From contig CBDBKI010000005.1 of assembly GCA_965206615.1 (NCBI GenBank), positions 372,001 to 436,000 on the forward strand: a DNA stretch of 64,000 bases, read 5' to 3'. This stretch comes from VXNE01 sp965206615 (GTDB lineage Bacteria; Pseudomonadota; Gammaproteobacteria; Pseudomonadales; Azotimanducaceae). Positions within the stretch are counted from its first letter, which is position 1. Every line of letters begins with the position of its first letter. This document shows, one piece after another, positions 17,706-27,116 of this stretch. Position numbers and translations under genes: made by a program. Below the pieces are notes generated by a model that made no database searches, was not told the origin of the DNA, and saw nothing but the letters and a program-made list of their open reading frames with translations.

Positions 17706-19937
17706 ATGAACTACAGATCGATGCTACCTGGGTTGGTTGTTTTTTTTGCGACTGCGACTGCGATTATGTATGCAGAGAGAGCAGAAGCTGCCGATGTTAA
17801 CGTGGGGGGTGATTCGGCCATTGAAGAGATCGTCGTCACCGGGCTCCGAAGATCCGAAACGGTGCTGGAAACACCAGCAGCGATCACGGCACTTGGTGCT
17901 GCCGAATTGAATGCAAAAGGCATCAGTGATATCGCTGACATTCAGTACCTGGTACCCAGCCTGCAATACGGCGAATTTCTCGGTAGGCGCCAGGTCGCGA
18001 TACGGGGTATTGGCGAGTTTGCGGAGGCACCCGGCGTTATGGTGAGCGTGGATGGCGTCGTGCAAGCTATCGCGTCCAGCTCACAGCTATCTCACCTCGA
18101 TCTCGAGCGAGTAGAAGTATTGCGAGGGCCCCAGGGAACACTGTATGGGCGCAATGCCACTGGTGGAGCAGTTAACTTCATCTCCGCGAAACCAACGGAT
18201 GAACTCGCAGGCCATATCAAGGTCGGCTATGCAGAGTATGATCATCGATCTATTGAGGGAGTGATCTCCGGCCCGATCGGAGATCGGGCAGGGGTCCGTT
18301 TGGCGGGTAATCTTCTCGATGCCGGAGAGGGTTGGATAGAGAATCTCCAACCGGGCGAAGACGATCTGATGATGGGTGAAAAGTCCAACGTCCGTCTGAC
18401 TGTTGTTGCAGACCTGACGGACAGTTTGGATGCAACCTTTACCTACGGCAGAAGTAAATCGCAGGGTGCGTGGGACCACTGGTCCATGATCCATCAACAT
18501 TTCGACCTGGGCGTCGCTTCCGGGTTGCCCCCTACCAACATCCTAACCACGCCCCCGTCGGAGATTCTGTTCACCGAAGAGCCGCTGAAGGTGTACAACC
18601 GAGGACGGTCCGATTCAGACCGTGACTATCAGATGTACAGCCTTAACCTCAACTGGGATATTGGCGCAATCAGCGTCAAGTCAATCACGGCTTTCCAGGA
18701 CTGGGCCGACGAATTCATCAATCCCGCAGATGGCACCAGCCTCGGCCTCTTTAATAGACTGAGACCGGCTGAGACCGAAACGTTTACCCAGGAGATCACC
18801 GTATCGGGCACGCACGGCGATTTCGAATGGGTCGCGGGCGTATACTACATGGATGATGAGCGCGCCAGTCGACTCTTTTTTGATTTCCCCGTACCCGCCC
18901 TGTTTCCTGTGCCGGTGGCCATCCAACTGGATATTCAGGAACCGTTTTTCGAGACGGAATCGAAGTCCGCATTTGTGGATGTCACCTGGTCGGTATCGGA
19001 CCGTGTACGGCTGGGTGCAGGCTTTCGCCGTACCGAGGAGGACAAGGAGCAGGGCCATTCGTTTACGATTAACGCCAAGTTCCCCTTCGGAATCGTGCCC
19101 ATCGTCCAGGTCTGCGGCCCCGAAGTATTCGTACAACAATGGGATGAGTCGGACAACACCATAAGAGCTTCGGTCGAATTTGATCTCTCTGAAGACAGCA
19201 TGGTGTACGCCAGTTACTCGGAAGGCTTCAAAGTAGGTGGCGTAAACTCGTCTGACTGTAATCCGCCGTGGGCTCCCGAGACGGTTGATTCTACCGAGAT
19301 TGGGTATAAGGCGAGCTTCGGTGATGGTGCGACAAGCCTTCGGGCAGCCGCATTTGATTACGACTATTCAGATTTTCAAGTCGCTCAGGTGATTGGGTTC
19401 CAAGGTGTCATTACCAACGCGGGTGATGCCAAGATTCGCGGCCTCGAGTTTGAGCTTTCTTCTCTCCTGAACGAGAACTGGAGCGTGAACGGCGGGTTCA
19501 CCTTGCTTGATTCGGAATACGGTAGTTTCTTGAACACAGATACCTTGAGAAGGAATCTCGGCGCATTGGAGAACAAAGGTAATCCGCTCAGTTATGCGCC
19601 TGATAGAAGTATCAATCTCGGGCTTTCCTACAATACACCCGTCAGCTTCGGTGGCGACCTTGCAGTGAGTGTGGATGCAAGTTACCGATCGCGGGTGTAC
19701 TACCGGGAATTCGATCAAAGGAAGGATTCAACAGACCCCTATACGATCGTTAACGTGAATGTTAACTGGCGAAGTGCCGATGATGTCTACGGGGCGCGGC
19801 TGTTTGTTCGTAACGTGACTGATGAACAATATGTGACCAACATTCAGGGATCGAACACGACCTACGGTCGACAAGGCACATGGAACATGCCGAGACAAGT
19901 GGGTGTTGAAGTGACGCGATTCCTTGGCAAGCGGTAA
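17706..19937 (+). CDS. TonB-dependent outer-membrane receptor
   Basis: A 743-aa protein from MNYRSMLPGLVVFFATATAI, a signal peptide cleaved near AERAEAA. The TonB box region is EEIVVTGLRRSE, followed by a plug domain containing LERVEVLRGPQGTLYGRNA and GGAVNFIS, then a barrel of about 22 strands ending ARLFVRNVTDEQYV and PRQVGVEVTRFLG. It is an active importer of an iron complex, oligomer or aromatic compound. The long open frame extending 5' to 17031 is not signal-like and is rejected. Codon usage is visibly more AT-rich than in the neighbours, suggesting transfer. It sits with an esterase, a GST and an MFS carrier. Confidence 0.92.
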   Translation: MNYRSMLPGLVVFFATATAIMYAERAEAADVNVGGDSAIEEIVVTGLRRSETVLETPAAITALGAAELNAKGISDIADIQYLVPSLQYGEFLGRRQVAIRGIGEFAEAPGVMVSVDGVVQAIASSSQLSHLDLERVEVLRGPQGTLYGRNATGGAVNFISAKPTDELAGHIKVGYAEYDHRSIEGVISGPIGDRAGVRLAGNLLDAGEGWIENLQPGEDDLMMGEKSNVRLTVVADLTDSLDATFTYGRSKSQGAWDHWSMIHQHFDLGVASGLPPTNILTTPPSEILFTEEPLKVYNRGRSDSDRDYQMYSLNLNWDIGAISVKSITAFQDWADEFINPADGTSLGLFNRLRPAETETFTQEITVSGTHGDFEWVAGVYYMDDERASRLFFDFPVPALFPVPVAIQLDIQEPFFETESKSAFVDVTWSVSDRVRLGAGFRRTEEDKEQGHSFTINAKFPFGIVPIVQVCGPEVFVQQWDESDNTIRASVEFDLSEDSMVYASYSEGFKVGGVNSSDCNPPWAPETVDSTEIGYKASFGDGATSLRAAAFDYDYSDFQVAQVIGFQGVITNAGDAKIRGLEFELSSLLNENWSVNGGFTLLDSEYGSFLNTDTLRRNLGALENKGNPLSYAPDRSINLGLSYNTPVSFGGDLAVSVDASYRSRVYYREFDQRKDSTDPYTIVNVNVNWRSADDVYGARLFVRNVTDEQYVTNIQGSNTTYGRQGTWNMPRQVGVEVTRFLGKR

Positions 19938-19967
19938 CCAGCAGGACACAATCCTCGGAACGCCCGG

Positions 19968-21308
19968 TCAGTTCTCGGCAATCCGACCCGCTGCGTCCGC
20001 GCGTGCCTCCCGCGCAAGGAGCGCGTCCCGGTCTCGATGGAATCTGCGCCCGGCGTAATAGAACATCGGGATGCACGCCATGGAGATCAGTGTGAAAGCC
20101 AGCAGCGTCCGCGTGTAGGGCTCGGGGACGTTTGCCGCCTGCAGCGAGTCGATGACGTAGCCGGCGACGGTTACCCCGACGCCGACGCCGAAGAGTTGCA
20201 GCATCAGGATGGCAAACGCGACAACCGTACCGCGAATACGTGGGGGCGCCAGCTCCTGGATCGTCGCGAAGGTCGGTCCGTAGAAGCAGCCGACCTGGAA
20301 GTAGATGAAGAACACCCCCGCCCAGAACACCAGCGAGCCCGCTTCGACGATTCGAAAGGCGACATTGACCGGCGCGAGCACCAGCATGATCCAGAACAGG
20401 AACATGGGTCGGCCGATACCGGTTCTGCGCATGAAGATGTCGCCGCCGTAGCCGCCGACCAGGGTGCCCAGGACTCCGCCGACGATGGCGTACCACGCGG
20501 TGGCCTCGGCGATCTCGGAACGGTCGAAGCCGCGCTCCTGGGCAAACCAGAGCTGTTCGAACGCGGCCGCGCCCAGCAGAAAAGTGAACGTCGTCCCGCC
20601 GGCGATGGTCATGGACAGGGCGGGTGAGCGTTTCAGCTCGGCGAGCAGCCCCAGGATGATCTCTCTGAACGTCGCGGTGGGCCTGTTCGCCGCGGTCTGC
20701 TGGTGGACCCTGGGCCTCTCCTTCAGCAACAGCGTCGCCGCCGCGAGCACGACGCCGATGGCGCCCAACAGGTAGAAACAGCCGCGCCAACCCAGGTAAG
20801 GCTCCAGGTAGGCGACGATGAACAGGGAAGAGGCGATGCCGATGGGCACACCCAGTCCGTAGATGCCGGTGGCTACTCCGAGCCACTTCGCGGGGAAGCG
20901 GTCTCCGAAGAGGGACATCGCGGCCGGGGTCAGGATGGATTCGCCGACGCCGATGAACACTCTCGGCAACGCGAGGCTGACAAAACCCTTGGCCATGCCG
21001 GACAGGGCCGTCAGCGCGCTCCACAGGGCGACCCCGGCGGCGATGAGCCGGATGCGGTTCATCCTGTCCACGAGCGTGCCCATGAACAGCCCCATCACCG
21101 AGTAGAAGACGATGAAGACGAGACCCGTCAGCAGGCCGAACTGGGTGTTGGTGAGGCCGAGCTCCGGAACGATCCAGTTGGCAAAGCTCGACAGCAACTG
21201 CCGGTCGATGAAGTTGAGAACGTTGAGGAACGTCAGGAGGAAGAGAAAACCCAGCCCTCCGCTGCGCAAGGCCGGCTCGGAGTCCTCCCTGGTCACGGTT
21301 CCCTCCAT
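19968..21308 (-). CDS. MFS transporter (spinster/sugar-phosphate-like)
   Basis: A 446-aa, 12-TM protein from MEGTVTREDSEPALRSGG. It shows FLLTFLNVLNFIDRQLLSSF in TM1, the loop motif MGTLVDRMNRIRLIAAG, and GVGESILTPAAMSLFGDRF in the fourth to fifth TM region, a pattern shared with spinster-type and Glt-type MFS carriers often found beside TonB receptor genes. The substrate is probably an organic acid or degradation product. The start at 21308 lies 6 nt after the stop of the upstream BtrH-like gene, so the two form an operon. Confidence 0.87.
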   Translation of the reverse strand: MEGTVTREDSEPALRSGGLGFLFLLTFLNVLNFIDRQLLSSFANWIVPELGLTNTQFGLLTGLVFIVFYSVMGLFMGTLVDRMNRIRLIAAGVALWSALTALSGMAKGFVSLALPRVFIGVGESILTPAAMSLFGDRFPAKWLGVATGIYGLGVPIGIASSLFIVAYLEPYLGWRGCFYLLGAIGVVLAAATLLLKERPRVHQQTAANRPTATFREIILGLLAELKRSPALSMTIAGGTTFTFLLGAAAFEQLWFAQERGFDRSEIAEATAWYAIVGGVLGTLVGGYGGDIFMRRTGIGRPMFLFWIMLVLAPVNVAFRIVEAGSLVFWAGVFFIYFQVGCFYGPTFATIQELAPPRIRGTVVAFAILMLQLFGVGVGVTVAGYVIDSLQAANVPEPYTRTLLAFTLISMACIPMFYYAGRRFHRDRDALLAREARADAAGRIAEN

Positions 21309-21313
21309 GTGAT

Positions 21314-22237
21314 TCAAGCTGCGGCCTGGCACACCGCGTCGAGGCGTTCCATGCATCCCAGGTCGAGGTCTCGGGCCTCCCCGATCAGTCCGCGCCGCGT
21401 CGCATTCGACGCCGTCCTGTCGGAGGCGGTGTGCAGGACGGCCGCCGCCGACGCATACCGCTCGGCCAGCCAGCGGGCGGTGGGCGCATCGAGCCAGGCG
21501 GCGCCCTCGACATTGGCGGCCGTCGCGAAGTACTCCGCGGCGAAGGCACGGCACTCTCCCCAGACCGAGGCGTTCCACCAGTTGCCGTGCACATCGATGC
21601 TGTCCGCTTGCAGGGCAGCGAGCCAGCGGTCATAGGCCAGGGGCCCGAAACCATATGGCCCCTCCGTCATGCACCCGGGGCGTTTCCACGCGTCCACGGC
21701 GAACGCGAGCGCGTCTTCCAGCGGTGTCGAGGAGGCCGGTTCGCATGGCATGAAGGCGAAAAACTCCACCGGTGGCCCGGTCTGGCATTCCTGCCAGGTG
21801 CCGAAGGTCAGCCGCTCCGGCGTGCTCGGGGGCTCCGGACCCCAAGGCTGCGCGAGCAGGAAACTCTTTTCGTCGCGACCCAGCACGAGCTGATGGTCCA
21901 GGTTCAGGAGCGAGCAGACTGCGCCCTGTTCGAGTGCTTCGTGGACGCGGGACTCCAGCCGGCGTTTCGCGTCGGCGGCCGCGGTGGGCATCAGCGTGCC
22001 GAGTTCCCGTGTCTCCAGGCCGATGTTGCGCAACAGTTCCACGCACGCCCGGTAATCCCAGCAGTACGGAGCGCTGGGACACAGGTCCGGGTGGATGTTG
22101 AGCGCGAATGCGTGCCCCGACAGGACGAACGCCTCCCCGGGGGCGACCTCGTTCCCGTGGTGGCGCAGCGCCCCCACGGCGACGCCGAGCAGGGAGGTGT
22201 CGTAAGGCGGCTGTGTCAAGGCTCCAGAATGCTCCAT
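21314..22237 (-). CDS. Conserved hypothetical, BtrH/peptidase-C39-like fold
   Basis: A 307-aa soluble protein. The N-terminal half (TSLLGVAVGALRHHGNEVAP, FVLSGHAFALNIH, CPSAPYCWDY, then a central NLDHQLVLGRDEKSFLLAQPWG) resembles the BtrH/papain-like fold found in butirosin-type acyl transfer proteins and uncharacterised relatives. The C-terminal half is helical. No function can be assigned from sequence. It is immediately upstream of, and co-directional with, the MFS gene. Confidence 0.55.
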   Translation of the reverse strand: MEHSGALTQPPYDTSLLGVAVGALRHHGNEVAPGEAFVLSGHAFALNIHPDLCPSAPYCWDYRACVELLRNIGLETRELGTLMPTAAADAKRRLESRVHEALEQGAVCSLLNLDHQLVLGRDEKSFLLAQPWGPEPPSTPERLTFGTWQECQTGPPVEFFAFMPCEPASSTPLEDALAFAVDAWKRPGCMTEGPYGFGPLAYDRWLAALQADSIDVHGNWWNASVWGECRAFAAEYFATAANVEGAAWLDAPTARWLAERYASAAAVLHTASDRTASNATRRGLIGEARDLDLGCMERLDAVCQAAA

Positions 22238-22262
22238 GCTGAGTCCTGCGCTCCTGTCGCGA

Positions 22263-22420
22263 CTACGTTGCCTGCAGGAAGTCCATGATTATCCGGACCA
22301 ACTCTTCTGCAGCAGCGTCCTGCGGATAGTGTCCGATGTCCTTGATCGTGACCTGGCACCCGGCACCTCCTGCTGGGACCAACCAGGGTGATTTTCGCGA
22401 ACCTCTCGCCGGGCGTTCGG
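22263..22420 (-). pseudogene. C-terminal remnant of an alpha/beta hydrolase gene
   Basis: On the minus strand a short frame reads SPWLVPAGGAGCQVTIKDIG followed by HYPQDAAAEELVRIIMDFLQ and a TAG stop at 22263-22265. The GHYPQ segment is the catalytic-His loop at the end of haloalkane-dehalogenase-like hydrolases, and PWLV matches the preceding core strand. The rest of the gene is absent, so this is a relic. Confidence 0.5.
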
Positions 22421-22551
22421 AGTACGTTCACTGTGGAGGAAGCTTACACGCGTCTGGCCGAGCGCCGCGGTCTACGGCGCACGATGATGGCCCGGGCTGA
22501 TTCGACTGGGTGCTCCTGAACGTCTTGCCTGCCGAGGTCCCAGCCGCGCAG

Positions 22552-22752
22552 TCAGGCGATGATCTCGTCCAGACGACAGGCCTCGCCAAATGTCTCGACT
22601 GACCAGGAAGCGAGGGACCCGATAGCGGCCCGCAGGCGTACCGTCCCGGTGGAGAGGGCGGCCCTGCGGAAGACGACGCCGGACTCTCGGAGGGTCCGCG
22701 TTACGAACTGTTCGGGACTGGGCGGTAGGTTGGCCTTCGCGGGACCGGTCAC
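22552..22752 (-). CDS. Hypothetical protein, 66 aa
   Basis: A small frame starting at GTG 22752, overlapping the stop of the preceding small frame by 4 nt (GTGA). It contains FVTRTLRESGVVFRRAALST and ends SVETFGEACRLDEIIA. I do not recognise it. The coupling to 22749-22916 is the main support for both being genes. Confidence 0.35.
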   Translation of the reverse strand: MTGPAKANLPPSPEQFVTRTLRESGVVFRRAALSTGTVRLRAAIGSLASWSVETFGEACRLDEIIA

Positions 22753-22916
22753 TCCGCGAAGGCCGTTGCGACCCGGTCGGCCCAGGTCCTGCTCGCGGAC
22801 AGATCGCCCTGCGAGACTGCGCGCAGGTCTCGAAACACGATCTGGGAGACACGCCTCACCGGGCCGGCGGCACGTTCATATCCGATCACCCAACGGAAGA
22901 TGCTGCCGACGTGCAT
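22749..22916 (-). CDS. Hypothetical protein, 55 aa
   Basis: Begins MHVGSIFRWVIGYERAAGPV and continues RRVSQIVFRDLRAVSQGDL. The frame is open for another ~25 codons upstream without a start, so it may be the tail of a larger damaged gene. The WVIGYER core looks like a folded beta segment, but I cannot name a family. The stop couples to the next small frame. Confidence 0.35.
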   Translation of the reverse strand: MHVGSIFRWVIGYERAAGPVRRVSQIVFRDLRAVSQGDLSASRTWADRVATAFAE

Positions 22917-23000
22917 CTTCTCGGCATCAGCCGCCGAGACCTCGCAGAGGGGGATGTCGGCTTCTTCGTCCTCGTGTCGACTCCGGTCGCTATGGCAGTA

Positions 23001-24047
23001 TCAGCCGAGCGCCACCGGCGCCGCAGTCTGCGTCGCCCGCCGCGGATCGAAGGCGTCCCGTACCGCCTCGCCCACGAAGATGAGCAGGCAGAGCATCACC
23101 GCCAGCGTGAAGAAGCCGGTCAGCCCCAGCCAGGGCGCCTGCAGGTTGCTCTTGCCCTGCTGCAACAGTTCGCCGAGGGAGGGCGATCCCGCCGGCAGGC
23201 CGAAGCCGAGGAAGTCGAGCGCGGTGAGCGTGGTGACGGCTCCGCACAGGATGAAGGGCAGGAAGGTCAGCGCCGCGACCGTGGCGTTCGGCAGCACGTG
23301 GCGGCGCATGATCGTCAGGCTGGAGACCCCGAGGCTCCGCGCCGCACGCACGTAGTCGAAATTGCGTGCGCGGAGGAACTCGGCGCGCACGACGGAGACG
23401 AGGGACATCCAGCTGAAAGCGATCAGGATGAGCAGCAGCAGGAAGACGTTGGGCTGGAAGATGCTCGCCAGGATGATCAGGACCAGGAGGATCGGCAGCC
23501 CGGCCCAGATCTCGACGACCCGCTGCCCGGCCAGGTCCATCACCCCGCCGAAATAACCCTGCACCGCGCCGATTCCGACCCCGATGATCGAGGCGAAGAA
23601 CGCCAGGGCGATGCCGAAGGAGACGGACAGCCGGAAGCCGTAGATCAGCCGCGCCAGTACGTCCTTCGCCACGTCGTCCGTGCCGAGCCAGTGCCGCGCC
23701 GACGGGGGTGCGGGCGCGGCGGAATCGATGTAGAGGTCGATGGTGTCGTAGCTGAAGGGGATGGGCGGCTCGATGAACCATCCGTCCCCCGCGTCGATCA
23801 GGCCGCGGACATACGGGTCGGAGTAATCCGCTTCGATCGGCAGGGTGCCGCCGATTTCCATTTCCGTCACGTGGGTGAGGGCCGGGAAGTGCAGGCTGCC
23901 GTCGACGTAGAGCAGGATGGGCTTGTCGTTGGCGATCAGTTCGGCGGCGAGCGACAGACCGTATAGCACGGCAAAAACCCACAGCGAGTACCAGCCGCGG
24001 CGATTGGCCTTGAAGTTGGCCCAGCGGCGTCGGCCCAGTGGCGTCAT
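23001..24047 (-). CDS. yejE: ABC transporter permease, YejE family (oligopeptide/microcin C type)
   Basis: A 348-aa inner-membrane protein. After an N-terminal TM there is a ~100-residue periplasmic loop including the HWLGTDDVAKDVLARLIYG box typical of OppC/YejE permeases, then the BPD_transp_1 domain with the EAA loop EFLRARNFDYVRAARSLGVS and LDFLGFGLPAGSPSLGEL. The start overlaps the yejB stop by 4 nt. It pairs with YejB to import peptides delivered by YejA. No ATPase gene follows it. Confidence 0.92.
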   Translation of the reverse strand: MTPLGRRRWANFKANRRGWYSLWVFAVLYGLSLAAELIANDKPILLYVDGSLHFPALTHVTEMEIGGTLPIEADYSDPYVRGLIDAGDGWFIEPPIPFSYDTIDLYIDSAAPAPPSARHWLGTDDVAKDVLARLIYGFRLSVSFGIALAFFASIIGVGIGAVQGYFGGVMDLAGQRVVEIWAGLPILLVLIILASIFQPNVFLLLLILIAFSWMSLVSVVRAEFLRARNFDYVRAARSLGVSSLTIMRRHVLPNATVAALTFLPFILCGAVTTLTALDFLGFGLPAGSPSLGELLQQGKSNLQAPWLGLTGFFTLAVMLCLLIFVGEAVRDAFDPRRATQTAAPVALG

Positions 24048-25126
24048 TCGCGCGTCTCGAAGTCGATGCGGGGATCGACCAGTACATAGGTGAGGTCCCC
24101 GACGAGGTGCATGACCAGCCCGATCAGGCTGAACACGAACACCGTCGCGAAGAGGATCGGGAAGTCGCGCTTCACCACCGCCTCGTAGGAGAGGAGCCCG
24201 ATGCCGTCGAGGGAGAAGATCACCTCGATCAGGAGCGAGCCGGTGAAGAGAATCCCGACGAAGGCCGCGGGGAAGCCGGCGATGATGATGAGCATCGCGT
24301 TGCGGAAGACGTGCCCGTAGAGCACGCGGTTCTCCGCCAGCCCCTTCGCCCGGGCGGTCAGCACGAACTGCTTGCCGATCTCCTCGAGGAAGGAGTTCTT
24401 GGTCAGCATCGTGAGGGTCGCGAACCCGCCGATCGTGAGCGAGGCGATGGGCAGCGTCAGGTGCCAGAAGTAGTCGCCGATGCGGTCCGGCCAGGAGAGG
24501 TCGTCCCAGTTGTCCGAAACCAGGCCCCGCAGCGGAAAGATGTCGAGGTAGTTGCCGCCGGCGAAGACGACGATAAGGAGGATCGCGAACAGGAAACCCG
24601 GCACCGCATAGCCGACGAAGATCACGGTGCTCGTCCAGATGTCGAAGCGCGAGCCGTCCCGCACCGCCTTGGCGATGCCGAGGGGAATGGAGATGCCGTA
24701 GATCAGCAACAGCGACCAGAGCCCCAGCGAGATCGAGACCGGCAGGCGCTCGATCACGAGATCCACCACCGGGCGGTCCTGGAAATAGCTCGTCCCGAAC
24801 TCGAACCGTATGTAGTTCCAGACCATCGTGAGGAAGCGCTCGTGGGCCGGCCGGTCGAAGCCGAACTGGCGCTCGAGGTCCTTGAGCAGTTCGGGATCCA
24901 GGCCGTAGCTGGCCGCCGTACTCTCCATGGCGGTGGTCTGCAGGGCCGCCGTGTCGCCGCCGCCGCTGATGCCGGCGGTGGCCGACATCTGCCCGGCCGT
25001 CACGCTCGCGATGATCTGCTCGATGGGCCCGCCCGGGGCGAACTGCACGATGACGAAGTTGATGAGGATGATGCCGAAGATCGTGGGCACGATCAGTGCG
25101 AGGCGGCGGAGGATGTAGCGGCCCAT
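24044..25126 (-). CDS. yejB: ABC transporter permease, YejB family
   Basis: A 360-aa protein opening MGRYILRRLALIVPTIFGII, the DppB/YejB-type first TM. A long periplasmic insert follows (YGLDPELLKDLERQFGFDRP), then FLTMVWNYIRFEFGTSYFQD and the permease core with the EAA loop TARAKGLAENRVLYGHVFRN. ATG 25126 lies 1 nt after the yejA stop. It forms the heterodimeric channel with YejE. Confidence 0.92.
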   Translation of the reverse strand: MGRYILRRLALIVPTIFGIILINFVIVQFAPGGPIEQIIASVTAGQMSATAGISGGGDTAALQTTAMESTAASYGLDPELLKDLERQFGFDRPAHERFLTMVWNYIRFEFGTSYFQDRPVVDLVIERLPVSISLGLWSLLLIYGISIPLGIAKAVRDGSRFDIWTSTVIFVGYAVPGFLFAILLIVVFAGGNYLDIFPLRGLVSDNWDDLSWPDRIGDYFWHLTLPIASLTIGGFATLTMLTKNSFLEEIGKQFVLTARAKGLAENRVLYGHVFRNAMLIIIAGFPAAFVGILFTGSLLIEVIFSLDGIGLLSYEAVVKRDFPILFATVFVFSLIGLVMHLVGDLTYVLVDPRIDFETRE

Positions 25127-25127
25127 G

Positions 25128-26975
25128 TCAGTCCCCGAGCCGTGCGATCCCGTCGGCCACGCGGCGCGCCTTCGCCTCGTCCCACCACCAGTTCTCGGTG
25201 TACTGCGGGTGCAGCAGCGGGCCGCTCTCCGGGATGCCGAACCTGTCCCAGTAGACGAGGCGGAAGCCGGGCTGCGCCATGCCGGGGACGAAGTAGAAGC
25301 GCCACAGCAGCACGCGGTCGAATGCGCGGGTGGCCGCGTAGAAGTCGCGCGCGTTGTCGACGGCCTGCACCTTGAGGATGAGTGCGTCGAGGACGGGGTC
25401 GCGGATGTTCGGCCAGTTCAGGCTGTAGTCCGCGTCCGCGGCCGCGCTGCCGAAACGGGACTCGAGTTGGAAACCCGGGATATTGGCGGGCACGTAGTTC
25501 TGCACGCCGGAGTCGAACGCGCCGGTGCGCATGCGGTACAGCCAGTTGGAGTTCTCGGGCGCGCGCCCGGTGGTCTGGATGCCGATGCGGTTCAGGGCAT
25601 GGATGTACGGCATGTACGCCCGCAGCGTCGTGGCGGCGACGAACACGAAATCGATGGTGAAGGGTTCGCCGGTCTCGACGTTGCGCATGACGCCGTCGTC
25701 GATGACCCAACCGGCCTCGCGGAACAGGGCGATGGCCCGCTCCGTGTTGTCCCGGTTGTAGCCGAAGCCGGTGGACGGCGGCGCCCGGAAGGGCTGGGTG
25801 AACAGACGCTCCGGCAACTGGTCGCGGAAGGGCTCGAGGAGCGCCAGTTCGTCCTCGGATGGCACGCCCGACTGCGCCATCTTGGAGTTGTGGAAGAAGC
25901 TGTGACCGTGGTCGTAGAAACCGAACAGGATCACGCGGTTTATGTAGGGGAAGTCGTACAGCAGCCACAGCGCCTCGCGTACCCTCGCGTCCTGGAAGCG
26001 CTCCCGGTCCATGTTCCAGAACGTCGGCCACCACAGCCCCCACGGCCGGGTGATGTAGAGGAGTTCGCGCTTGAAGAGCCCGGCACGGACCGCCGGGAAG
26101 TTGTACTGGGTGGCCCAGTTCTTGGACACCGTCTCCTGGCGGACGTCGATGACGTCCGCCTTGTGGGCTTCCAGCATGATGTGCTCGTCGCGGAAGTAGT
26201 CGTACTTGATCCGGTCGAAGTTGAAGCGTCCCTTCATGGTCGGGAGGTCCGCGCCCCAGTAGTCGTCCACGCGTTCGTAGACGACGGACCGACCGAAGTC
26301 GACCTCCGCGACGCGGTAGGGCCCGCTCCCGAGGGGCGGCTCGACCGCCGTCTTCGAGATGTCGCGTTCCGCCCAGTAGTGCTCGGGGAAGATGCGGAAC
26401 TCGGCGTAGACGAAGGGCAGCAGCGGGTTGCGGCGCCGGCCTTCCCGGGTGACGAAGCGCACCTCGTGGTCGGAGACGATCTCGACGCGGTCGAGGTCGA
26501 GCAGGGCGGACTTGTAGTAGACGGCGCTGTGTTCCTTCATCGCGTCGAAGGTGAACACGACGTCGCGCGCCGTGAGCGGGGTCCCGTCGTGCCAGCGGGC
26601 GTTCTCGTTCAGTCGGAACTGCACCCAGCGGTAGTCGGGCTCGACGGCGATGCCGGTGGCCAGCCGGCCGTACCAGCTCGCCGGCTCGTCCTTGGAGTCC
26701 TCCATCAGGCGGTCGTGCAGGAGGTCGTCGAGGCCCTCCGCGTCGCGCCCCTTCTCGGCGACGTAGTTGAAGTTGTCGAACGTACCCATCTGTGGAATGC
26801 GCAGGACGCCGCCCTTCGGGGCGTCGGGATTGACGAAGTCGAAGTGCTCGAAATCCGGCGGATACTTGAGGGGTTCGATGTAGGACAGACCGTGGCGGTA
26901 CTCCACGGCGTGCGCCACGATCGCCGCGAACGCGGACAGCAGGATTGCGGTGCACCGGACCATCGTCATCGACAT
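25128..26975 (-). CDS. yejA: Extracellular solute-binding protein, YejA family
   Basis: A 615-aa SBP_bac_5 protein with a short signal peptide (MVRCTAILLSAFAAIVAHA). The mature start is EYRHGLSYIEPLKYPPDFEH, a typical YejA beginning, followed by DAPKGGVLRIPQMGTFDNFN and later MKGRFNFDRIKYDYFRDE. It delivers oligopeptides to YejBE. I chose the first of three clustered ATG codons (26975, 26969, 26963); the long frame reaching 29435 is antisense to the PQQ gene and is not real. Confidence 0.9.
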   Translation of the reverse strand: MSMTMVRCTAILLSAFAAIVAHAVEYRHGLSYIEPLKYPPDFEHFDFVNPDAPKGGVLRIPQMGTFDNFNYVAEKGRDAEGLDDLLHDRLMEDSKDEPASWYGRLATGIAVEPDYRWVQFRLNENARWHDGTPLTARDVVFTFDAMKEHSAVYYKSALLDLDRVEIVSDHEVRFVTREGRRRNPLLPFVYAEFRIFPEHYWAERDISKTAVEPPLGSGPYRVAEVDFGRSVVYERVDDYWGADLPTMKGRFNFDRIKYDYFRDEHIMLEAHKADVIDVRQETVSKNWATQYNFPAVRAGLFKRELLYITRPWGLWWPTFWNMDRERFQDARVREALWLLYDFPYINRVILFGFYDHGHSFFHNSKMAQSGVPSEDELALLEPFRDQLPERLFTQPFRAPPSTGFGYNRDNTERAIALFREAGWVIDDGVMRNVETGEPFTIDFVFVAATTLRAYMPYIHALNRIGIQTTGRAPENSNWLYRMRTGAFDSGVQNYVPANIPGFQLESRFGSAAADADYSLNWPNIRDPVLDALILKVQAVDNARDFYAATRAFDRVLLWRFYFVPGMAQPGFRLVYWDRFGIPESGPLLHPQYTENWWWDEAKARRVADGIARLGD

Positions 26976-27116
26976 CGATGCTACCCCAACTGACGGGCCG
27001 CATCTTCGGCGTCGGAAAGGTGTATTGCGGCGTCTCTCCCAAGGCATGTCCGCCGTCTCAAGAGGTCGGGGGACGCGAACGGGTAGAATGCGCCGGTTTT
27101 CCGCCGGACCCGCCCC

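Noticed and set aside
25125..26993. 622-codon open frame on the plus strand opposite yejA
   Set aside because: Antisense of a gene with clear YejA features; low-complexity Val/Glu/Arg/Asp translation typical of antisense frames.
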